Below, piece by piece: positions 1 through 5,391 of a stretch of 5,391 nt of DNA (within the stretch, counting starts at the first letter, position 1; each line of letters begins with the position of its first letter). The notes under the pieces were generated by a model. That model was not told the origin of the DNA. It ran no database searches and worked only from the letters and a program-made list of their open reading frames with translations. This DNA is from Candidatus Thorarchaeota archaeon (GTDB lineage: Archaea; Asgardarchaeota; Thorarchaeia; Thorarchaeales; Thorarchaeaceae), in the NCBI GenBank assembly GCA_016840245.1, contig JAEOST010000323.1, positions 1-5,391 of the forward strand, given 5' to 3'. The position numbers were made by a program, and so were the translations under genes.

Positions 1-798
1 CATCCTTGTTGGTCATCGGATCGCGAAGGGATTACACCTCGGATTCACTTACCTGTAGCCCGTGTATGCAACGTTAAATGCGCCTTTTGTGATCACTCAG
101 TTGGTTCTTCTTGCCATACTGCAAAACCTGGTGTTGCACGACGAATAATGACCCCTTTGGAAGCATCGAATCGTGCACTTGAGGAAATCCAGGAACGGAA
201 TGGGAAGCTTCTTGTGGCTATTTCTGGCCCAGGTGAGCCTTTAGCCAATGAATCGACTTTCGCTACTCTGAAACACATTCGCGAAAAAGAACCTGATTGT
301 AAGTTCTGTCTTAGTACTAATGGACTCTTGGTTGCACCCTCCGTACCAAAGTTAGTCGAACTTGGAATCGATACAATTTCTGTTTCTATTAGTGCGATCA
401 ATCCTGCAACAGCATGCATAATCTACGAATGGGCTCGCATTGATGGTAAGTTAGAATACGGACTTGAGATGGGAATTAAATTGATTGAGAGTCAATTAGA
501 TGGAGTTTTTGAAGCATCAAGAAATGGAATCCTTGTGAAAGTAAATTCCATCTTGATTCCCGGACTGAATGACTTGGAATTACCTCTTGTTGCGAGAGAA
601 ATTGCGAAAAGTGGTGCAGCGCTTCAGAACATAGTCCCACTCATTCCATGTGCAAATATGGCAAACCGGAGAAAACCATCGCCTGATGAGATTGAATTTG
701 TAAGGAAAGAGGCATCTGTCTATATACGTCAGTTCTTTCATTGTAAACAGTGCAGAAGTGATGTGATTGGCGTTCCAGGTAATGACCAATTGCTCTAA
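1..798 (+). CDS. NifB-like radical SAM protein, 5'-partial
   Basis: The frame is open from base 1 and ends with TAA at 796-798, giving 265 residues; the start lies left of the window. The first ATG in frame (148) is internal because the catalytic motif precedes it. Residues 1-3 are HPC, followed by RIHLPVA and the radical SAM 4Fe-4S motif CX3CX2C (Cys23, Cys27, Cys30). Further NifB hallmarks are Cys38, GPGEPLAN near 76, CLSTNG near 103, QLDG, KVNSILIPGLND, and a C-terminal CX2CRSD motif (Cys248, Cys251). NifB fuses two 4Fe-4S clusters and inserts a carbide to make NifB-co for nitrogenase. Free-standing archaeal NifB has about 20 residues before HPC, so little is missing, and there is no NifX-like tail. 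Two NifB signatures are altered: ExRP reads TAKP, and TxTxN reads SVSIS. No nif structural genes are in the window. A NifB-family fold is very likely; a true nitrogenase cofactor role is uncertain. Confidence 0.88.
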   Translation, partial: HPCWSSDREGITPRIHLPVARVCNVKCAFCDHSVGSSCHTAKPGVARRIMTPLEASNRALEEIQERNGKLLVAISGPGEPLANESTFATLKHIREKEPDCKFCLSTNGLLVAPSVPKLVELGIDTISVSISAINPATACIIYEWARIDGKLEYGLEMGIKLIESQLDGVFEASRNGILVKVNSILIPGLNDLELPLVAREIAKSGAALQNIVPLIPCANMANRRKPSPDEIEFVRKEASVYIRQFFHCKQCRSDVIGVPGNDQLL

Positions 799-1622
799 CT
801 TGGACTGGTTGTTTCAACACAACCCTCGTCTACTAATTTATTAATCAAAAACCAGAGAGCATCTCTATCATAGGGGAGTGATCCCATTATTGAACCAATT
901 GAATTTATACCATCACAGCGATCGAGGATCTCTTGGACAGGTTCACCATATTGAGCTTTGAGACGGTCGATGAATAGCTGGGGACAATCCTTTCTCAACA
1001 ACACATCTGTTTCTGTTAGTTTACGCTTGAACTCGATTCTTCCATATCTATGGAGTACAGAGAATATTGCAATGGTTTCTGGTTCTGGTAGGTCAATAAG
1101 GTCCATGATTTCCATTAGAGTTCTTTTTCCGTTGATGAACGCTTCAACTTGTTCTATCTTTCTATCAATTTGCCCTACTCGGAATGGGATTGCATGGTTA
1201 TCTAAATTCGCCACAGGGATAAGACTAAGGTCCGGTTCACTATATGGGAACTCCTTTAAAATATCCAGTGTGAATTCTCTAAATCTTCTAATATCACCTT
1301 CAAACTCTCGAAGTTTCCCACCATGCTCTTCCTCAACTTGGTCCAATATTCGTTTCAGCTTGTTTCTGAATGGTGTTTCATCTGGAATTGGATCTACAAC
1401 AAGCAACACAAGAACGGTCTCTCCAACCTCAATCAGAATGTCGTAGGCCGCTTTCCTTATTGTTCTGATTGGGGTTTTTGCAAATATAATAACTGCAGTG
1501 ACAAATCCAGCGATGAGGTCAGGATCGACTGTAAGTTCAGCATAGGGTACATTTAGTACCGATTCGCCTCCTTCAAGCCGAATCAGGGCTATGTACCGTA
1601 CCTTTGAAACATCAATCGTCAT
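795..1622 (-). CDS. Longin/roadblock-like domain plus two winged-helix repeats, paralogue B
   Basis: This 275-residue protein is the last gene of the minus-strand cluster. The start is ATG at 1622 because a strong GAGGTGA Shine-Dalgarno lies 8 bases upstream. A GTG at 1634 in the same frame falls inside that Shine-Dalgarno and is unlikely to initiate. Residues 9-125 form an alpha/beta domain beginning RYIALIR, with VDPDL (32-36) and GDIRRFREF (from 109). This layout resembles the longin/roadblock-like small domains common in Asgard archaea, but the fold is inferred by eye. Two winged-helix-like units follow, near 150-200 (FINGKRT at 162-168) and 225-270 (CDG at 236-238). The protein is clearly paralogous to the gene just upstream. 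No signal peptide or membrane segment is seen, so it is probably cytosolic. Its stop overlaps the stop of the convergent NifB-like gene. The function is unknown; an adaptor or regulator linked to small GTPases or DNA is possible. Confidence 0.85.
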   Translation of the reverse strand: MTIDVSKVRYIALIRLEGGESVLNVPYAELTVDPDLIAGFVTAVIIFAKTPIRTIRKAAYDILIEVGETVLVLLVVDPIPDETPFRNKLKRILDQVEEEHGGKLREFEGDIRRFREFTLDILKEFPYSEPDLSLIPVANLDNHAIPFRVGQIDRKIEQVEAFINGKRTLMEIMDLIDLPEPETIAIFSVLHRYGRIEFKRKLTETDVLLRKDCPQLFIDRLKAQYGEPVQEILDRCDGINSIGSIMGSLPYDRDALWFLINKLVDEGCVETTSPS

Positions 1623-1630
1623 CTTCTGTT

Positions 1631-1637
1631 TCACCTC
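1631..1637 (-). promoter_or_regulatory. Shine-Dalgarno GAGGTGA for paralogue B
   Basis: GAGGTGA on the minus strand lies 8 bases before ATG 1622 and contains the TGA stop of paralogue A. It decides the start in favour of ATG 1622 over GTG 1634, which lies within the motif. The overlap with the stop suggests termination-reinitiation coupling. Confidence 0.75.
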
Positions 1638-2509
1638 AGCATTTCTCTGTGAGCCAAGACTCCTGCATCGACAAGGTTCTTGGCCACTGTCTTAACTGCC
1701 TCCATGTTGTATGGCAGCTCCTCACAGATTTCAAGTAATGTTCTTGTTCCGTCACACAATGATACAAGCTGGGAGAGCTGGTCTCCATAGACCCCCATAA
1801 GATACATCGGTGGATCCATTTTTTTGACAAGTACTGTTGTATCATCCAATTTCATAGAGAATGATAGCCAATTGTATCTGTCAAGCATTGAGATTAATGC
1901 CATGGTATCCACATCTGTATATCCAGATGCCTCCATTATTTCTGCGATAGTTCTTTTCCCATTAATGAATCCAACGATTGTTGAGAGTTTCTCATCAGTT
2001 TCACCAACGCTCCATGGTATGTTTGCTCTGTGGTCTGGAGCCGCATCGGATCTAGGTACGAGCCTAGGAATCAAGTCCCATTCAACTCGACGATATGGAT
2101 AAACTCCAAGGATGTTGAGGGCAAATTCTCTGAATGGTCTGATATCACCCTTCCAGCTATTCAACTGGACCTCGTATCTACTCTCAAACTCGTCAATAAT
2201 ATCTCTAACTGACTGACGGTATGGTTCGTCATCCTCAACTTTGTCTATAATGAGAAGACCTACAACATAATCACCCTCCTCAATAACAACTACATATCCT
2301 TCCTTAGTGAAGGTCTTGAGTTGTCTATTCTCGAAGATGATAACTGCCAAGACAAAACTTGCTACAAGATCGGGATCTACACTCATCTCACGATAAGGTA
2401 TACCAATTATTGGTTCTCCCCCTTCTTTACGCACGAGGGAGAGATACCGGACCACTGTTTCGTCCTGGGTATTCTGCGTCATGCTACTCAATCCGGAGAC
2501 ATAATCCAA
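1631..2509 (-). CDS. Longin/roadblock-like domain plus two winged-helix repeats, paralogue A
   Basis: This 292-residue protein is the third gene of the minus-strand cluster. The start is not settled. TTG at 2509 has AAGGA 9 bases upstream, overlapping the previous stop codon, which matches the other junctions. ATG at 2482 gives 283 residues and an N-terminus closer in length to the paralogue. With the TTG start, the N-terminal alpha/beta domain spans about 20-140 and contains RYLSLVR (21-27), VDPDL (44-48) and GDIRPFREF (121-129). A first winged-helix-like unit lies near 165-220 (FINGKRT at 181-187) and a second near 240-287 (CDGTRT at 252-257). All of these landmarks recur in the same order in the downstream gene, showing a tandem duplication. 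The longin/roadblock-like assignment is an inference from pattern. No catalytic motif, signal peptide or membrane segment is visible. Its function is unknown. Confidence 0.84.
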   Translation of the reverse strand: MDYVSGLSSMTQNTQDETVVRYLSLVRKEGGEPIIGIPYREMSVDPDLVASFVLAVIIFENRQLKTFTKEGYVVVIEEGDYVVGLLIIDKVEDDEPYRQSVRDIIDEFESRYEVQLNSWKGDIRPFREFALNILGVYPYRRVEWDLIPRLVPRSDAAPDHRANIPWSVGETDEKLSTIVGFINGKRTIAEIMEASGYTDVDTMALISMLDRYNWLSFSMKLDDTTVLVKKMDPPMYLMGVYGDQLSQLVSLCDGTRTLLEICEELPYNMEAVKTVAKNLVDAGVLAHREMLR

Positions 2510-2518
2510 TAAAGAGGT

Positions 2519-2523
2519 TCCTT
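2519..2523 (-). promoter_or_regulatory. Shine-Dalgarno-like AAGGA for paralogue A
   Basis: AAGGA on the minus strand overlaps the TAA stop of the DUF2797 gene and lies 9 bases before TTG 2509. It supports the TTG start, but ATG 2482 cannot be excluded. Confidence 0.45.
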
Positions 2524-3412
2524 AGATGAAATCTAAGAGCCCTGTTTGCGCAATAACTTCTACAGGTTTAGTATTATCTATTCTGTAACCGCTCAAGCGC
2601 TTAAGATCAAGTGATTGGAATATCGCTCCCACCTTTGTAATAATAATAGGACCCTTCATCCCAATAACAGTGCCCACCACTTTCAAATCTTGGATTGGCT
2701 TACGACCTTTAACAATAATCTGTGGTTCTGTATCTACTTCACGCAGGTGGTAATTTTCTGACAAGTTTTCGATTTTTATTGCATTCTTGTTATCCCACTT
2801 GAGGCGGCCAATTATTTCATCAATTGTTTCTCTTGCTTCCGCTTCACTGTGCTTTGTTAGAATGATACTTTGCTTCCTAGAAGTTCTCACTTGTTTTGTG
2901 ATGCCTGATATACTACCTATTGAGGATTCAATTTGTCGAGCTTCTTTGCCCCCAACAATCTCTTTGATGATTGCACCATAGTCTGCACCTTGCTCAACCC
3001 AGCGAGTTTTGACACGTCGCTTCGTAGAGACCCCCACCTTTACACTTGATGTCCCAAATAGGGCTGAATATACAACGTAAGGTGTAGTCTTACATACCTC
3101 CCATCTCTCAGGTGTCGCTCTACAAACTGAGCCATCACATCTCATACATGCATCGCCATAATCCATTGCAGAACATGGACCGCATCTAGACTTGCCTTTT
3201 ACCATAATAGATTTCTCAGGACAACGCTGTCTCCTACCATCCTCATCCCGAAATCCAACACAAGTTCTTGGACCGGTGACACTCCATGAAATCTCAGCAC
3301 TCGGTTTCAATGATACAAAATCTGGTTTATTCCCCTCATCGTTCCATACAAGTAATCCCGACTCATATCCTCCAGATTTAACTGGTTTCCAAATAGGGTC
3401 AATAACATGCAT
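2522..3412 (-). CDS. DUF2797 protein with Cys-rich segment and GIY-YIG-like domain
   Basis: This 296-residue protein starts at ATG 3412, chosen because GAGGA lies 7 bases upstream and overlaps the stop of the AmrS gene. A TTG at 3475 would force a 53-base overlap with AmrS and lacks this signal. An N-terminal beta-rich part (1-50) is followed by eight cysteines at 51, 64, 77, 80, 89, 92, 97 and 107, including two CX2C pairs, which is likely a metal-binding region. Residues 112-164 read like DUF2797 and resemble the GIY-YIG/T5orf172 nuclease clan: VVYSALFG, then KVGVS (125-129), RW (137-138), QGA (141-143) and a glutamate at 162. A beta-rich C-terminal part contains VVGTVIGMKGPIII near 245-258. 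DUF2797 occurs in archaea and bacteria without a settled function; nuclease activity or nucleic-acid binding is inferred. It is the second gene of the cluster and probably translationally coupled to amrS. Confidence 0.87.
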   Translation of the reverse strand: MHVIDPIWKPVKSGGYESGLLVWNDEGNKPDFVSLKPSAEISWSVTGPRTCVGFRDEDGRRQRCPEKSIMVKGKSRCGPCSAMDYGDACMRCDGSVCRATPERWEVCKTTPYVVYSALFGTSSVKVGVSTKRRVKTRWVEQGADYGAIIKEIVGGKEARQIESSIGSISGITKQVRTSRKQSIILTKHSEAEARETIDEIIGRLKWDNKNAIKIENLSENYHLREVDTEPQIIVKGRKPIQDLKVVGTVIGMKGPIIITKVGAIFQSLDLKRLSGYRIDNTKPVEVIAQTGLLDFI

Positions 3413-3419
3413 GAAGTAT

Positions 3420-3424
3420 TCCTC
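3420..3424 (-). promoter_or_regulatory. Shine-Dalgarno GAGGA for the DUF2797 gene
   Basis: GAGGA on the minus strand lies 7 bases before ATG 3412 and overlaps the TGA stop of amrS. It decides the start against the upstream TTG at 3475. Confidence 0.7.
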
Positions 3425-4469
3425 AGAAGAATCGTGGTTTGCTAGGTTCTCGCCCCATCCACTTGACTCCGGCAATATTCAGATCTGCATTGCAGTTAGG
3501 ACAGCGACCCTCTTCACTAAGATTGTTGCTCTTCATATAGACTGACCAACGTTCTACAGCTCGAGTTCCACACTCAGGGCAATAGGTGTTTTCATAGTCA
3601 TGTCCAGCTATGTTCCCAGAATAGACGAAGGTGAGACCTTCTTCTTTACATATCTTGATATGACGTTCCAAAGTAGATGCTGAAGTTCTGGGTAGGTGTG
3701 TGAGTTTGTACATTGGGCTGAATGCGGTTATGTGAACCGGCGTTCGTGGTCCAAGATTCTCTACAATCCACTTCGCCATGTGCTGCGTATCATCTTCAAG
3801 ATCGCCGATTTCAGGAATGATCAGATTGGTAATCTCAACGAAGATGCCTTTCTCTTTCATTCGCGATAGTGAGTCGTAGATTGGTTTGACCTTAGGAACT
3901 TCCATATATTGCTTGTAGAATTCACTGTTACCACTTCCTTTGAAGTCAACAGTGGCTGCATCTAGGTATGGCGCAATGTAATCAATCGCTTCCTCTGTCA
4001 TGTATCCATTTGTCACGAACGTATTGTACATTCCAGTCTCATGAGCAATTTTTGCAGTGTCATATGCCAATTCCATGAAGATGGTTGGTTCCGTGTAAGT
4101 GTAGCTAACACCTTGGCATTTGTACTGACGAGCGACATCAACTATATCCTGTGGTGTCATTCGTCGACCCTCAGGAGTAGACCTCTGAGATGAATGATAG
4201 TTGAGACAAAACTGACAACGAAAATTACATGAAGATGTACTAATTGAAAATGGTTTCGAACCCGGTGCAAAATGAAATAGTGGTTTCTTCTCTATGGGAT
4301 CTGGTGCCATCCCATCTACAAGGCCATATACCATTGTGTATAGCTTACCTTTCTTGACTGTCCGCACTCTGCAAAATCCTGATTCATCCTCCTTTATGAC
4401 ACATCGTCTTGAACAAAGATTACACCTGATGCCATCCTTGAGAGAGGAATAGAGTACAGCTTCTTTCAT
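3423..4469 (-). CDS. amrS: AmrS: AmmeMemoRadiSam system radical SAM enzyme
   Basis: This 348-residue radical SAM enzyme resembles pyruvate formate-lyase activating enzymes and matches the AmmeMemoRadiSam group. From Met at 4469 the protein begins MKEAVLYSSL, the usual family N-terminus. A TTG at 4520 would add 17 residues with no good ribosome site. Conserved parts in order are N-terminal cysteines 16, 19, 23 and 33; DPIEKKPLFHF (56-66); the 4Fe-4S motif CX3CX2C at Cys81, Cys85 and Cys88; YTYTEP (123-128); FVTNGY (151-156); and C-terminal CX2C pairs at 297/300 and 323/326, probably binding metal. The residue after the third cluster cysteine is Leu where family members as I recall them usually have Gln. 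The family is typically found with Memo and AMMECR1 genes, neither of which is here; the substrate is not established. The protein is cytosolic. It is the first gene of the four-gene cluster and diverges from the gene at 4576. Confidence 0.93.
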   Translation of the reverse strand: MKEAVLYSSLKDGIRCNLCSRRCVIKEDESGFCRVRTVKKGKLYTMVYGLVDGMAPDPIEKKPLFHFAPGSKPFSISTSSCNFRCQFCLNYHSSQRSTPEGRRMTPQDIVDVARQYKCQGVSYTYTEPTIFMELAYDTAKIAHETGMYNTFVTNGYMTEEAIDYIAPYLDAATVDFKGSGNSEFYKQYMEVPKVKPIYDSLSRMKEKGIFVEITNLIIPEIGDLEDDTQHMAKWIVENLGPRTPVHITAFSPMYKLTHLPRTSASTLERHIKICKEEGLTFVYSGNIAGHDYENTYCPECGTRAVERWSVYMKSNNLSEEGRCPNCNADLNIAGVKWMGREPSKPRFF

Positions 4470-4575
4470 ATCACAATAGTTTCCTGTACAATTCTTATCC
4501 CTGTTTTGGTTTACACACAATTTTCCAATTTAGCACAGAAGAGACATCGTTAAATGCATTGATGACAAAATACCC
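4470..4575. promoter_or_regulatory. Divergent promoter region between amrS and the gene at 4576
   Basis: This is the only sizeable intergenic region. It holds a perfect 8-bp palindrome, AATGCATT, at 4553-4560. TTAAATGC at 4550-4557 is a TATA-like element about 20-25 bases before ATG 4576. On the minus strand, CATTTAAC over the same bases and CTAAATTG near 4526-4533 are candidate TATA elements for amrS, leaving a leader of roughly 35-60 bases. No clear purine-rich BRE is seen. Assignments are by eye and weak in detail, but divergent transcription requires promoters here. Confidence 0.4.
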
Positions 4576-5031
4576 ATGGTTTCTGCAATGCCAAAACCGA
4601 AGGAGATTGAAAGGTTAAGTGGTCTTCTAGAGAAAGTAGCAGATCATAACACACACTTTCTACAGAAATGCTCTGAGACAAAAATGCTTGCAGTTAGTGA
4701 TTACTCTAGTGCCATTGATCAATATCGTCTTTTAGCAATGCAGGTTCTTGATAAGAAGGGGCTTGACATAAGAGATCCACAGAGTTGCGGGTCTCACATT
4801 GAAGCCGCAAAGAGTGCATTGCACTCAGACAAATTAGGACCTGAATTCATCACTGCCCTTAGAGAATTAAGAAGTTCATACTTTGATGACATATTGAGAC
4901 CTGCTGTTAGGAGGTTCCTTGCTAAAGATGGCCTGTCGTTATCAGAAGTCAAACCACTCTATGAGCGTGCTGTGAAAATAGATGGACTGCTTGGTGTTGT
5001 GGAATTCTTTCGAAAGGTAGAAGGTTCTTAG
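4576..5031 (+). CDS. Uncharacterised small helical protein
   Basis: This 151-residue protein is not recognised. It is rich in charged residues and leucine, with long predicted amphipathic helices (about 6-30, 40-61, 73-82, 88-118 and 122-147) and few glycines or prolines, which suggests a compact all-alpha domain. There are two cysteines (32 and 71) but no metal-binding pattern, no signal peptide and no membrane segment. A HEPN-like fold was considered, but no RX4-6H motif is present. The start may be ATG 4576 or ATG 4588; neither has a Shine-Dalgarno, and a TATA-like TTAAATGC about 20-25 bases upstream suggests a leaderless or very short-leader transcript. It is transcribed divergently from amrS and ends 5 bases from the convergent HTH gene. 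The compositional match to its neighbours and the intact frame support a real gene; the function is unknown. Confidence 0.75.
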   Translation: MVSAMPKPKEIERLSGLLEKVADHNTHFLQKCSETKMLAVSDYSSAIDQYRLLAMQVLDKKGLDIRDPQSCGSHIEAAKSALHSDKLGPEFITALRELRSSYFDDILRPAVRRFLAKDGLSLSEVKPLYERAVKIDGLLGVVEFFRKVEGS

Positions 5032-5036
5032 CTCAA

Positions 5037-5391
5037 CTACCCAATATCCGTCATTGCTTTTAGTTTATCACCATCAACAAGTTGTGCAATACCCAGCTTA
5101 ACGAAGTCCTCCGCCCATTTTGTTACTGTGGCAGGTGACACTCCAAGAGACTTGGCAATCTCACGCACAGTGATTCCTTCGTATTCCTCCGCCATCAGGA
5201 ACGCCTTTGTCTTGTCGGTATCTTCCATAAGGTCAAGATAGCTGTCAATTTTGAGTTGAGCAACTTCTGCCTTTTGTTTTGCAGCATCTAAGTCGCGTGT
5301 AAGTCTGTCAAGACTTGCAGTTGTTCTTTCCAGCTCAGCCGTAATCCGATCGAATTCCCTATTGCGATCTCCTGATTCGTAGGAACGAATC
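5037..5391 (-). CDS. Coiled-coil plus helix-turn-helix protein, 5'-partial
   Basis: The minus-strand frame is open from the right edge to TAG at 5037-5039, showing the last 117 residues. An in-frame ATG at 5228 is probably internal: the sequence upstream of it (residues 1-54 here) stays open, is coherent protein and offers no Shine-Dalgarno. Residues about 10-55 have regularly spaced Leu/Ile/Ala among charged residues, typical of a coiled coil. Residues 74-103 form a clear helix-turn-helix (TVREIAKSLGVSPATVTKWAED), with the alanine, glycine and valine spacing of DNA-binding domains, followed by a short tail. The likely role is a dimeric or oligomeric DNA-binding protein, with the dimer set by the coiled coil; this is inferred. 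The missing N-terminus may carry another domain. It converges with the gene at 4576-5031 with a 5-base gap. Confidence 0.82.
   Translation of the reverse strand, partial: IRSYESGDRNREFDRITAELERTTASLDRLTRDLDAAKQKAEVAQLKIDSYLDLMEDTDKTKAFLMAEEYEGITVREIAKSLGVSPATVTKWAEDFVKLGIAQLVDGDKLKAMTDIG

Noticed and set aside
93..419. Minus-strand open frame opposite the NifB-like gene (108 codons)
   Set aside because: It lies opposite the conserved radical SAM core and has no recognisable domain.
148..798. NifB-like gene starting at ATG 148
   Set aside because: The HPC and CX3CX2C motifs are encoded in frame upstream of 148, so this ATG is internal.
958..1446. Long plus-strand open frame antisense to paralogue B (162 codons)
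   Set aside because: It is Ser/Asn/Ile-rich low-quality protein opposite a well-supported gene with a clear paralogue; it has no ribosome site and is a frame shadow.
3192..3545. Plus-strand open frame spanning the amrS/DUF2797 junction (117 codons)
   Set aside because: It is antisense to two well-supported genes and has no family features or ribosome site.
4576..5031. HEPN-type toxin assignment for the helical protein
   Set aside because: No RX4-6H catalytic motif is present and there is no partner antitoxin-like gene on the same strand.
5271..5280. T-rich run cttttgtttt as a terminator for the plus-strand gene ending at 5031
   Set aside because: It lies about 240 bases past the stop within a coding region and is explained by Lys/Gln codons of the minus-strand coiled coil.
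1..5391. CRISPR array, tRNA, rRNA or insertion sequence
   Set aside because: No direct repeats with spacers, no tRNA-like cloverleaf and no transposase or terminal inverted repeats were seen on reading both strands.

Overview
The window looks archaeal, most likely from an Asgard-type lineage such as Thorarchaeota or Lokiarchaeota. The organism call is an inference. It rests on two tandem longin/roadblock-like proteins with winged-helix tails, an AmrS-type radical SAM enzyme, a DUF2797 protein and archaeal-style start signals. No rRNA, tRNA, CRISPR array, insertion sequence or long repeat is visible. The window is almost wall-to-wall coding, and no gene-free stretch exceeds about 110 bases.

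Layout. (1) Bases 1-798, plus strand: the 3' part of a NifB-like radical SAM gene, open from the first base and cut by the left edge. (2) Bases 795-4469, minus strand, read right to left: a tight four-gene cluster made of an AmrS radical SAM enzyme, a DUF2797 protein with a Cys-rich segment and a GIY-YIG-like domain, and two paralogous longin-like plus double winged-helix proteins. The junction gaps are 10, 12 and 8 bases, taking the upstream-most plausible start for the third gene. At each junction the Shine-Dalgarno-like sequence overlaps the stop codon of the preceding gene, which suggests one transcript with coupled translation. (3) Bases 4470-4575: the only real intergenic region, a divergent promoter region with an 8-bp palindrome. 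(4) Bases 4576-5031, plus strand: a small helical protein of unknown function. (5) Bases 5037-5391, minus strand: the C-terminal part of a coiled-coil plus helix-turn-helix protein that runs off the right edge.

How the genes fit together. Two radical SAM enzymes sit close by but on opposite strands and converge with overlapping stop codons, so they are not co-transcribed. The cluster joins a radical SAM enzyme of unknown substrate, a possible nucleic-acid-binding or nuclease-like DUF2797 protein, and two proteins whose domains suggest protein-protein or small-GTPase-related signalling. No function for the cluster can be read directly from the sequence. The most notable points are the altered NifB signature motifs, the four-gene coupled cluster and the tandem longin-like duplication.
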